From the NCBI GenBank assembly GCA_964594075.1, contig CAZQKW010000015.1, positions 3,274 through 67,273 on the forward strand: a stretch of 64,000 nucleotides of DNA. The letters run 5' to 3'. The notes under the pieces were generated by a model. The model was given only the letters and a program-made list of their open reading frames with translations, was not told where the DNA came from and did no database searches. Positions 7,909 through 16,056 of the stretch are shown here, in pieces. Numbering within the stretch: the first letter of the stretch is position 1; the number at the start of each line of letters is the position of its first letter. The stretch comes from CAZQKW01 sp964594075. Its GTDB lineage: Bacteria; Desulfobacterota; WTBG01; CAIYCZ01. Position numbers and translations under genes: made by a program.

Positions 7909-8619
7909 TTATTTTGATTTCAGTGTCCGAATGCGGGCAAGTTCTTCCTGATAGCCGTAGATGTGAGCACCAGCGCTGTAGGCATAGATGGGGCCATTTT
8001 TTAGATTAGCCTCATCTGCAACATATTTTTTAAGAAGTTCAATGCCGCCCAGATTTGTGGGGAACCCGGCCCAAAGGTCCCACGACCGGAAGTAACAGCT
8101 TACCGCAAGAACCAACTCGTTGCCCTGCGGAATTACCTTAAAATCAAGCAAACGTAAACAGGGTGGATCAAGCTTTCCATCTTTTCCTATGCAACGGTCA
8201 TAATCCTCCGGCGAACCAACCTCGACTATTGCCTGATTGGTAAGCGGTGTCGCTTTCAGCAATTGGATGGCGCGCTCAAGCTGGGTGCCGCCGTTTGGCA
8301 GGGGATGATGAATCCTGCTGGCGTAGCGATAGGTTTCATTTTCGGACAGCCGTGGATCCATAAGATAGGTTACAAAATAGTCTTCTATATACTGCATAGT
8401 GGTCGGCGGCGGAATTCCCAGAGCTGGAGGAATAGTGGGGATCATGTCCATTTCCGGATGCTCTATAAAAACAGCAAGCCCCGGATACTGCAGACGGTAC
8501 TGATCATGCTCAAATGAACCTTTCTGAATGGTCTGTTTATATGAGTTATCAAAGATATTATAAATAAGCTGGAACCATGCATCAGCGATGGTTTTGGCTT
8601 TCAACAAAAAGGGCACCAT
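7909..8619 (-). CDS. divergent thymidylate-synthase-like protein
   Basis: A 236-residue protein; the ATG at 8619 follows AGGAGA. Thymidylate synthase landmarks appear in order in the second half: PPCL (active-site Cys region, PPCH in ThyA), the dUMP-binding FRSWDLWAGFPTN (QRSxDxxLGxPFN in ThyA), and AHIYGY (HIYxNH in ThyA). The catalytic Cys, the Arg-Ser-x-Asp, the Asn and the His-x-Tyr are kept, while the His after the Cys is Leu. The length matches the short archaeal ThyA class. It could methylate or hydroxymethylate a pyrimidine nucleotide. It shares a strand with the FrhB-like gene upstream and the PEPCK-like gene downstream. Confidence 0.75.
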   Translation of the reverse strand: MVPFLLKAKTIADAWFQLIYNIFDNSYKQTIQKGSFEHDQYRLQYPGLAVFIEHPEMDMIPTIPPALGIPPPTTMQYIEDYFVTYLMDPRLSENETYRYASRIHHPLPNGGTQLERAIQLLKATPLTNQAIVEVGSPEDYDRCIGKDGKLDPPCLRLLDFKVIPQGNELVLAVSCYFRSWDLWAGFPTNLGGIELLKKYVADEANLKNGPIYAYSAGAHIYGYQEELARIRTLKSK

Positions 8620-8756
8620 GCATCTGTCTCCTAAGTTAACGGTATATTAGGGTTGAATTTGCGGTAAGTATAACAAAAGGCGGGTGCTGGTGGTAGCGTT
8701 TTCTCGGAAAAATTCCAGGTTAAACTTAATGTGTTGCTACCTACACGTTCTGCTGT

Positions 8757-10133
8757 TTACAGCATTTCAGTATATAATTTGTTGTTAGTTTTAAGAGCCT
8801 TCATTGCCGGCTCATACATCATTTTCCGTTTAACCGTTTGAGCCAGAAACAGCCGCTGCAATCCCACAATGCGCGTGCTATGCGCCGAAGAAGCAGATTT
8901 AAATAAATCATCAGAGGGACTCCATTTTCCGGTTGCCACATATCCATTTAGGTTCATAAGGTCTTTTGAGGGGAGGACACGCTCGACAAATTTCCTCAAA
9001 TAGGTGCCGCGATTATCCCACATCGGTCGCTTGAGCAGTTTTCCTTCAGCAGCCATGTTGTTGAAGATACTGCTTAATTCAGGATTTCGCACCATGACGC
9101 TGTTGTAGCCAAATTCCTTAAGTTTTATCTCAGAGGCGGTTATGCCGATGCTCACATCCGCTTCCTTGCAAACAATAAAACTCGGGCACACCATGCAGCC
9201 CATAAAAATGGTGGTATCCAGAAAATCCGTGTACTTAAAGGGAAAAAATCGACCGTCTTTCGTCATGATATTGTCCTGCACATACCAGAAAAAGTTTTTA
9301 TCCTCATGCAAAAACTGGTAAAGCGATTTTTTTGTATCTTCTGCGTATTTAATAACATCCTCCTCCCGAATCCCGAATTTTTCGTAAATCTTGTCAATGG
9401 CACCGTATTTGGTATTGGCAAAACAGTTGACGCCGATAACAAATTTCAGATTTTGCAACAAATTTGCAGCAACTTTTGACAAGCCTTTAAACAGTTCTTT
9501 CAGCTCAGGGCCATCTTTCATAACCTGCAATTTTCTGATTGCCTGCACATGACAGGAAAGGCCGACTATGGCATAACGCGGGAAGCGGGTCATTTTTTTC
9601 AAGTCATGGAGAATCGGTGTTATCTGATTCTTTGAACGGGACCCGCGCAATGTTTCTTCCGGCGTGGTTGAGATGATGGTAAAGGCATGATGACAAATGA
9701 AACAGTTTTCGTGAGTTCTGCCCAGATGAAGGATTGCATCAACAATTTGTTTCTCCAGTAAGTAATGGAGCAGCGCCGTCGTTGTGCCGCCATTTGCGGC
9801 CCGGTCAAATATTTCGTCATTCAGGGATCGCGCGGTAAATCGCTCAACACAGCGGCCGACGCGTTGTTCTATTTCCGTGTATTCCCGGCCAAAAAAGCGC
9901 TCTTTTACCTTGCTGAGAGGGTAAAAACTCCTCGGACAGCCCTGATAGCAAAAACCGCATCTGGTGCATTCTCCTATTAGGGTTGGAACATTTTTCTGCA
10001 TCTCAATAACCTGTGCCGGACAGAGACTTACACAAAGACCGCATGCAGAACAGGCATATTCAATTACCTTACGCAATGCGTCAAAGCCCGTTTTTGATAT
10101 TTCAATGTGCTGTTTTAGTCTTTCGATGTCCAT
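8757..10133 (-). CDS. FrhB/FdhB-type (coenzyme F420 hydrogenase beta-like) Fe-S flavoprotein
   Basis: A 458-residue protein. The ATG at 10133, with GAGAGGA upstream, is chosen over a longer frame to 10268. Two 4Fe-4S ferredoxin motifs sit near residues 30-75 (CSACGLCVSLCP and CTRCGFCYQGCP). They are followed by the FrhB core: AANGGTTTALLHYLL, GRTHENCFICHHAF, GLSCHVQAIRKL, IGVNCFANTKYGAIDK and a late FMGCMVCPSF. This is the F420_hydrogenase/dehydrogenase beta-subunit family, which uses FAD and Fe-S clusters to reduce F420 or another acceptor. No partner subunit is adjacent, so the acceptor is unknown. The C-terminal 90 residues look lineage-specific. Confidence 0.88.
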   Translation of the reverse strand: MDIERLKQHIEISKTGFDALRKVIEYACSACGLCVSLCPAQVIEMQKNVPTLIGECTRCGFCYQGCPRSFYPLSKVKERFFGREYTEIEQRVGRCVERFTARSLNDEIFDRAANGGTTTALLHYLLEKQIVDAILHLGRTHENCFICHHAFTIISTTPEETLRGSRSKNQITPILHDLKKMTRFPRYAIVGLSCHVQAIRKLQVMKDGPELKELFKGLSKVAANLLQNLKFVIGVNCFANTKYGAIDKIYEKFGIREEDVIKYAEDTKKSLYQFLHEDKNFFWYVQDNIMTKDGRFFPFKYTDFLDTTIFMGCMVCPSFIVCKEADVSIGITASEIKLKEFGYNSVMVRNPELSSIFNNMAAEGKLLKRPMWDNRGTYLRKFVERVLPSKDLMNLNGYVATGKWSPSDDLFKSASSAHSTRIVGLQRLFLAQTVKRKMMYEPAMKALKTNNKLYTEML

Positions 10134-10357
10134 GATACTAAATCCTCTCCAAGCACAAAGAGTTAACGATTTATGGTTGGCATTAATCAACGAACGGGCA
10201 ATATCGAACTGAACGCATTCGATACTTTCCTTGCAATAACCTAAACAAAGCGGCCCTATAAAGGCCATTCGTCATTGCCATTTCGATTAGTTGGGAGAAG
10301 AAACTTTCTATTGGGCACTCAAAAAGTCGCACAGGACGCAATCCCGATTCAGTACCA

Positions 10358-10732
10358 CTATTTGAAAGGAACTTTATACGTGGCATAAAGCAGCAGGATA
10401 TAGTCTATAAACCAGATGATCTCAATTTCTAAAATCAGAAAATGAAACAGACGATATTTTTTAATTTTCCAGACAAATAGCGCCAAAAGAAACATCAGCC
10501 ATATAAGAATGCCTAATGGAATTGCTGCAGTAATAATGTTATTGGAGGGAAGATTGATAGCAATGGACTTTAAGTTCATAAGCGGCAGAATACTTGCAAG
10601 AAAATCAATTAATACCGCTCCGCCCATAACCACAAGTGATGACATCGGGGCATTATTTTGAAATGACCAGGCTGCGCCGGTAAGAAACAGACAATAAGTA
10701 AGTATAAAAATAAGATCGCCGCTGAGAGTCAT
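10358..10732 (-). CDS. small four-TM membrane protein, unknown
   Basis: A 124-residue protein with four hydrophobic helices (about residues 5-23, 32-50, 65-88, 95-117) and short polar loops. No family recognised. It lies 11 bases downstream of the exported 197-residue protein and is in the same direction as the MtrAB genes, so it is probably the last gene of that operon. A role as membrane partner of the electron-transfer conduit is possible but rests on position only. Confidence 0.65.
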   Translation of the reverse strand: MTLSGDLIFILTYCLFLTGAAWSFQNNAPMSSLVVMGGAVLIDFLASILPLMNLKSIAINLPSNNIITAAIPLGILIWLMFLLALFVWKIKKYRLFHFLILEIEIIWFIDYILLLYATYKVPFK

Positions 10733-10743
10733 GAATCTAACGT

Positions 10744-11337
10744 CTATCTGAATTTTGCAAAATCAACCTCAAGATGCACGCTTTTACTATCTTTCTTTAT
10801 CACCACCACTGCCGATCCCGATGGATCAATAAGATCGTACTTAAAATAAGCTCTCAGAACTGCGCGGCACACGGGAAATCCGGACAAAGTTTTTTGCGTT
10901 GGCGACTGAAGCATGAAATAATCTGCATGAATTTTATTCGCCTTTATCTCCTTGCCGTCTTGTAGCAGTAGTGCCTGATAGCCTTTTGCAAAATCAAGGC
11001 TCTGTCCATACAGGTTAATATTAATTTGCAGAAACGGATCGGCAAGAATTTCTGATTGTTCCGGTCGGCTTATGATTTCTCCTCTCTGTGCCTTATAGCC
11101 TGCCATAAGAGACAGTTTATACCACTTGCTATGAATGGTTCCATTATCGGAATATTCATTTGCGGCACCAAAGGAATAGCGTTTATCAAGCTCCTTTTCT
11201 ATTGCTCCGCGGTGGGTCTTGCCAAACGTAATTGCTTCCTCGCAGTCCTTGGGACTAAGATTGACGAGAAGCGCGTAAGCAGGATGTTGTAGCAAACCGA
11301 GGTAACATGCTAAAAGAGCTATAAAATATTTTTTCAT
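10744..11337 (-). CDS. exported protein of unknown function, electron-conduit operon
   Basis: A 197-residue protein. Residues 1-22 are a signal peptide (MKKYFIALLACYLGLLQHPAYA). The rest is soluble, mixed alpha/beta, with two Cys (SPKDCEEAI and FPVCRAVL) that may form a disulfide. No CxxCH motif and no recognised domain. It starts 11 bases after the MtrB-like gene stops and continues into the four-TM gene with a similar gap, so transcription with the conduit is likely. Probably periplasmic. Confidence 0.72.
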   Translation of the reverse strand: MKKYFIALLACYLGLLQHPAYALLVNLSPKDCEEAITFGKTHRGAIEKELDKRYSFGAANEYSDNGTIHSKWYKLSLMAGYKAQRGEIISRPEQSEILADPFLQININLYGQSLDFAKGYQALLLQDGKEIKANKIHADYFMLQSPTQKTLSGFPVCRAVLRAYFKYDLIDPSGSAVVVIKKDSKSVHLEVDFAKFR

Positions 11338-11348
11338 AATATATTCTC

Positions 11349-13247
11349 CTATTGCAATACCCAGGTGAGGCCTGCGCTTATTCCATTAAACTGACCATCA
11401 AGCCGATTATCATTCTTATCGTTATATTCTCTGAACAGATATTTGGCACTAAGGGTCAGCCGTCTGCTGTAACGGTAGGTAACTCCAAGCGCGGTATCAA
11501 GGCGGTTTATTTTCAGGTCGGACAGGTCCCCGATATTTTTTTCATTAAGATAGGAATCAAATGCAGATGCGCTCCTGCTATAGGTAATTTCTCCGGTAAG
11601 TGAAATAGCGTGGTTAAATAAATAGCTTGTGGTCAATGAAAAAACCTGGCTTTCTTCGTCATAGGGAATATCATCAAGGCGCAGCAGACTTGTTTTATCG
11701 TATGAATGATAGCGCTTGTATGAAACTGGCGTATCAAGATTGCGGTCAGATATTGTATATGAACCGGAGAACGTTATTTTTTCGGTGGGAGCGTACCACA
11801 GGCTGAAATTGAATTCATAGTGGTCGGTATCAACATGATAGCGCTCATTTTTTTCGGCGACATATCTGAAACTTGAGTTGTAGGTTAAATTGGATCGCAT
11901 GTTCCAGGTCACGGAACTGTAAAAAAGGTCAGCATTCTGAGGAAGCATGGTTTGTGTCATACCAACTAAGTTCGTGCCTGGCGTATAGAACGTGTTTTCC
12001 GTAGCAAACGGTTCGCTCACTCTCATTTTTTCATATTTGACATGAAACCGGAGTTTTTTCAGCGCCCGATAATTGGCAGTCAAGCGAAAGGTTTTTTTTC
12101 TGGTATAGTTCACGTAAAAATTATCACGGTCAATGTTCTCCCAGATATAGGATAATTTTATGTTGAACTGCTTTTTAAAGGCTGTGCCCGCATCAAACCC
12201 CCCGCGTTTATAATTTCTCTCAATGGCATTCGGCGTAGAGTTATCCATGCGGTATTGATTGTAAAAGGTATCAACGGTAACATATTTAAAAAGATAATTG
12301 CTGAGGCGAGCTGCAAGGTTATAATAGTCGATTTCATTATCCGAATTTCGGTTAGACTTTTCCCCCGTCTGATAGGTGGCGAAGAGCGACGATGAAAAAG
12401 GCAGCGATGTTCGGATTTTTATATCATGTATAGTGGAATAGGTTTCTGGAATCAATGCGTACGGCTGGATACCTTTTACCAGAAAAAATGAGGCACCGTC
12501 GCCATAATTATTGACGGGTGCGGAACCATTCTGATTAAAGCCAATCCAGTGCCGCGTGTATTCAAGCGTTGCCGGGCCTGCAGTTCCTTCGAAGCCAAAT
12601 GCAACATCGTCAACCCGGTTATTGATGCGCTGATTTCTGGATGACACATGGCATTCAGAACATTTAGAGACTGTTGTTGCCTGCCTGGTCCCACGCTTTG
12701 CATAACTTCGGTAATTCATTTTAAATTTTAAAAAAGGAATCTGCGGTATTCGCAGGATATTGCCGGACTTTAATTCTTCAACAATGATGTGGTTATTTTG
12801 ACCGAGATTGTGGTCGGTATAGAAATCCTGGTTGGTGAGGGGGTCGTGATCAAGATAATGTGTGAACTTTTGATAAGAAAATGCGGTATGAAATAACCGC
12901 CGCGCATCCACATTAAACCAATATTTCTGGTCATTTGCTGCAAAGAACTGACCGTTTAAATCGAAATGATTTTTCCCTTCATTGCCGGTAATGGAAAATG
13001 CACTGTCAACACCGGATTTTAACACATCATATTCTCCCACTTTTCCACGGTACCCTGAAACATTAAAGAAATGCAGTCCTGAGCCAAAATAAACAGACAG
13101 CTCGCGATTCTGTGCCAGTTGACTATCCTGAGCTAATACGGAAACGGAACTACACATCCCACATATAACCTGACCCAGCGTCTGCGTAATCACAAGCATC
13201 ACAATATATGACATGATGCTTAACAGTTTTTGCTGTCGCTGCTTCAT
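11349..13247 (-). CDS. MtrB/PioB-like outer-membrane beta-barrel with one haem-binding motif
   Basis: A 632-residue protein. The ATG at 13247 overlaps the upstream stop codon as ATGA, which fixes the start. A signal peptide ends near SVLAQ (residue 40). The rest is long alternating aromatic and polar strands ending in SAGLTWVLQ, a typical barrel C terminus. The tyrosine-rich strands and direct linkage to a decaheme DmsE/MtrA cytochrome identify the MtrB/PioB porin class, which sheathes the cytochrome in the outer membrane. Unusual: CSECH at residues 196-200, a full CxxCH haem site inside the barrel protein (MtrB itself has a CxxC near the N terminus). It may carry a covalent haem. Confidence 0.85.
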   Translation of the reverse strand: MKQRQQKLLSIMSYIVMLVITQTLGQVICGMCSSVSVLAQDSQLAQNRELSVYFGSGLHFFNVSGYRGKVGEYDVLKSGVDSAFSITGNEGKNHFDLNGQFFAANDQKYWFNVDARRLFHTAFSYQKFTHYLDHDPLTNQDFYTDHNLGQNNHIIVEELKSGNILRIPQIPFLKFKMNYRSYAKRGTRQATTVSKCSECHVSSRNQRINNRVDDVAFGFEGTAGPATLEYTRHWIGFNQNGSAPVNNYGDGASFFLVKGIQPYALIPETYSTIHDIKIRTSLPFSSSLFATYQTGEKSNRNSDNEIDYYNLAARLSNYLFKYVTVDTFYNQYRMDNSTPNAIERNYKRGGFDAGTAFKKQFNIKLSYIWENIDRDNFYVNYTRKKTFRLTANYRALKKLRFHVKYEKMRVSEPFATENTFYTPGTNLVGMTQTMLPQNADLFYSSVTWNMRSNLTYNSSFRYVAEKNERYHVDTDHYEFNFSLWYAPTEKITFSGSYTISDRNLDTPVSYKRYHSYDKTSLLRLDDIPYDEESQVFSLTTSYLFNHAISLTGEITYSRSASAFDSYLNEKNIGDLSDLKINRLDTALGVTYRYSRRLTLSAKYLFREYNDKNDNRLDGQFNGISAGLTWVLQ

Positions 13248-14152
13248 CGTGTCAGGCCCTTTCCCGGTGGAAGCTGTGATGGCAGATCGCTGCCGTGAGG
13301 CGATGAATGGCACTGGGTACATGACGTGAGCAAAGCTGAAACAGAGGGGTGGGGTCCGGTTTTTGGATTTTCTCGATGTCCCGTGTGGCAGCGCAGGCAT
13401 AGAAACGGCTGATTCTGCACCAGCAGGTTGTTAGCAATGGTGCCATGCGGTTCGTGACAGATACTGCAGTCCTCGACCGCCGGCGCATGCTCATAGACAA
13501 ATGGGCCCTTATATTCAGCATGACACTCAAGGCACAGGTCATTGATGGTATTGTTTTGAAGGTTGTGATTTTCTGTGCCATGAACATTATGGCAGCCCCC
13601 GCAGGTCATCTTCCCCTCATTGACCGGGTGATGGGAAGGAAGGGTTCCCTGCGCTTTCTTTTCCTGGTGACAGGTAAAGCATATTGCTGGGTCGCCGAGA
13701 TAGACCATTTTTGCAGACGTAACTTTGTGCGACTTGTGGCATTCATTGCATCCCACGCCGTTCTGCACATGCACATTTGCCCGCCAGTTGAGGGTCGGTG
13801 GTCCGGTATGGCACTGAAGACAGATTTCCGAGCTCTCCTGAGGGGAAAGGCGAGAAAAACTTAATATATCCTGGGGTGCTCCTTTTGATTTGACATGAAG
13901 GCTCCCTGGACCATGGCAGGTTTCGCAGCCGCGTTCTGCCCATTTGAATTCAGAGGGAGCAAGGCGATAATGAACGGTTTTTTTATACTGACGGTAAATG
14001 TCATCATGGCAGGGAATGCAGGAATCAGTGCCGGTATAAATTGCGCCCGAGATAACAGGCAGCTGAGGTGACTGGGGGGCATATTGCAGCCCCTTGCATC
14101 CAAAAATTGAATAAAGCAGCAGTGCTGGAATGATGGCCTTGTGTAATTTCAC
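13244..14152 (-). CDS. DmsE/MtrA-family decaheme c-type cytochrome
   Basis: A 302-residue protein from GTG at 14152. Ten CxxCH motifs can be counted (CIPCH, CETCH, CLQCH, CNECH, CFTCH, CGGCH, CLECH, CSICH, CLRCH, CTQCH), each with further His residues for bis-His ligation. The N terminus MKLHKAIIPALLLYSIFGC is a signal peptide, perhaps lipoprotein type with Cys 19. The length and haem count match DmsE/MtrA. It moves electrons from the periplasm through the MtrB porin to an outside acceptor, or inward from a donor as PioA does. No outer-surface cytochrome (MtrC/OmcA) and no inner-membrane quinol oxidase (CymA) lie in the window. Confidence 0.92.
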   Translation of the reverse strand: MKLHKAIIPALLLYSIFGCKGLQYAPQSPQLPVISGAIYTGTDSCIPCHDDIYRQYKKTVHYRLAPSEFKWAERGCETCHGPGSLHVKSKGAPQDILSFSRLSPQESSEICLQCHTGPPTLNWRANVHVQNGVGCNECHKSHKVTSAKMVYLGDPAICFTCHQEKKAQGTLPSHHPVNEGKMTCGGCHNVHGTENHNLQNNTINDLCLECHAEYKGPFVYEHAPAVEDCSICHEPHGTIANNLLVQNQPFLCLRCHTGHRENPKTGPHPSVSALLTSCTQCHSSPHGSDLPSQLPPGKGLTR

Positions 14153-14169
14153 ACTGGATACCGGAGTAG

Positions 14170-15723
14170 TTACATAATTATTAATTTTCCGCCTGCCGAC
14201 ACATACCCGGCAACTTCGCCTGCGGGCGCAGCGGTAAGTTCAAAATAGTAAGTACCGGACGGTATGTCTTCGGGCGGTGAAATAAGAAGTGAATAAGAGT
14301 GTATTTCGTGTGAAGACAGATCAACAATTTTTTCATCAGGCTTCATCCATCGGGTAGGCGTGCTTAACCCGCCGATGCGGATTTTAGCCGGAGCGAATCC
14401 CTGATTCTGCAGGGTTACGGTAAATTGGGCGGATTCGCCGCAACGAATAGATTGAGCAAGCGGTTCAACTGAAAGATATAAGGTTTCTCTGGTCACATCA
14501 ATATTATTGATGATTGGCGACAACATGCTCAGGATACCGTTGACCAGAAGGTTTGGGCCGCATGCTTTTTCACGGGTTAAAGGCTGCCAGTCAGGGCTGA
14601 AACTATGAAACACACCGCCATTCTGCTCGTCGAAACATTTATCTTCAATGATCTTTACCAATTGAACAATTTTTTCTTTAAATCGGTGAAAACCGCTGAG
14701 CCGGAATGCAACATTAAGCGCCATTAAACATGACAACTGCGTGGACAAGATTTTATTTCTATCAAATGGAACAAAATCTTCGGTGAGTTGTGAAAAAAAG
14801 CCGCCCTGTTCGGTATCCCAACCTTTTTTTATCAGGATATCAGCGGTGTCAATAACCGTTTGCCCGTATCGGAACGCTTTTGCGTTTACCGGATCACGGC
14901 TTGGCGCAGGCCCCAGATAGCGGTAGCTTGCAGGGTAGGGGCGGCCGGTAAAGGCATGGCTTCCGCGCCGGGGGCCCCAGATGGATGGCCCGCTGTTGTG
15001 GTACTGAAAATAAAGCGTCAGCGCTAATGATGCAATATGGGCAAGATCTTTTTCTTTTTTCAGAGGCTTCCAATTGGCGGAAAAAGAGGTAAAGAAGCCG
15101 CCGTTCTGCTTGTCTGCGGCTTTTTCCAGGATGAAATCAGCGAATTCTTCTGCGCGATTTTTATAGTAAACAGCGCGTGTGGCATAGGGAGAATCTATAC
15201 CGTCTTTCCAGGCGCCATTCATATGTTGCAGCATGCCCGATTGGGTGAGGAGGTCCTTTGTGTCGCAGGCCGGTGTCCAGTCCTCATGATATAAGGAAAA
15301 GAAACCCCCATGGGTATCGTCCCAGCCTTTTTCAACTGCTGTGTCAAGAAACTGTAATGCCTGAAGCAGATACTGATCTTTTTTGCTAACTTCATAGAGG
15401 TGCGTGAGAATGCCAAAAATGCCTTCTGTTTCTGCAAGACTCTTATTTCTATCTCTAATATGCCAGCCGCGATCGGCTTTTAAAAAATAGCCTCCATGGG
15501 TAGTATCTTCAAACCGGGTCATAACCGCATTTACGGCCTTTTCTGCATCAGCAATAGCATCTGGATCATGGCTGATCATTGCTCCAATGACATGGATTCG
15601 CGCATCGTTAAACTGGTCTTCCACGAGTTTGTCTGTGTCAAGCGCGCGTGAAAAATCCTCTGACACAATATGATAAAGCCCCCCATTTTCACTATCTTCA
15701 AAATACTGAGTTACAAAACTCAT
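14170..15723 (-). CDS. AGE-like (alpha/alpha)6-barrel protein with C-terminal NEW3/Ig-like domain
   Basis: A 517-residue protein; the ATG at 15723 has GGAG nine bases upstream and is preferred to the one at 15744. Residues 1-410 hold repeated helical hairpins punctuated by acidic-HGGFF or QNGGFF turns (THGGYF, THGGFF, QNGGFF, EQGGFF, QNGGVF), as in the N-acylglucosamine 2-epimerase and related (alpha/alpha)6-barrel families. The last 100 residues are a beta-sandwich of the NEW3 type (FTVTLQNQGFAPAKI). No signal peptide is seen, odd for a NEW3-containing protein. It is the first gene of the MtrA/MtrB operon, with only 17 bases before mtrA. Substrate unknown. Confidence 0.72.
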   Translation of the reverse strand: MSFVTQYFEDSENGGLYHIVSEDFSRALDTDKLVEDQFNDARIHVIGAMISHDPDAIADAEKAVNAVMTRFEDTTHGGYFLKADRGWHIRDRNKSLAETEGIFGILTHLYEVSKKDQYLLQALQFLDTAVEKGWDDTHGGFFSLYHEDWTPACDTKDLLTQSGMLQHMNGAWKDGIDSPYATRAVYYKNRAEEFADFILEKAADKQNGGFFTSFSANWKPLKKEKDLAHIASLALTLYFQYHNSGPSIWGPRRGSHAFTGRPYPASYRYLGPAPSRDPVNAKAFRYGQTVIDTADILIKKGWDTEQGGFFSQLTEDFVPFDRNKILSTQLSCLMALNVAFRLSGFHRFKEKIVQLVKIIEDKCFDEQNGGVFHSFSPDWQPLTREKACGPNLLVNGILSMLSPIINNIDVTRETLYLSVEPLAQSIRCGESAQFTVTLQNQGFAPAKIRIGGLSTPTRWMKPDEKIVDLSSHEIHSYSLLISPPEDIPSGTYYFELTAAPAGEVAGYVSAGGKLIIM

Positions 15724-16056
15724 GACATGTCGCTCCAGTTGCATGAGATTATTAGTTGCATTGGGGGGAAGTATTATAAAAAAATTCTAAAATGTCAATA
15801 AAAGTGTCAAATCGGTAAAAAAAAATTATAATTACTTTACGCAGGTATTTACAAGAGATTCCGTAATAAGTTTTTTTGTTGTGCTGGTAGTTTACTGCGC
15901 CGCTGCTCTTTGCTTCCTTGTTCGTGCTGCACTGCCGTTTGTCGGATTTCTAAAAAAGATTTTTGGGGGAGACTCATGCGGCTTTTACTGTTGCGCACCT
16001 GTTGTGTAATGTAGTATCTTTTAAAAATTGTAGATGGCTTTAAATGAGGATGTTTT
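15724..16056. other. divergent intergenic region, no gene seen
   Basis: 333 bases between the electron-conduit operon (minus) and cbiA (plus). A poly-A and T-rich stretch lies at 15776-15850, next to the minus-strand gene. I see no convincing RNA gene, no cobalamin riboswitch box and no clear operator. An open frame of 96 codons on the minus strand here has no RBS or protein-like composition. Both promoters must lie here, but I cannot place them. Confidence 0.5.

Noticed and set aside
10183..10386. 67-codon minus-strand frame between the FrhB-like and four-TM genes
   Set aside because: Overlaps the end of the four-TM gene in another frame, no RBS and no recognisable protein features.
16000..16056. 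Cobalamin riboswitch upstream of cbiA or the B12-binding gene
   Set aside because: No B12-box (AGCC-type) or characteristic stems recognised in either leader.
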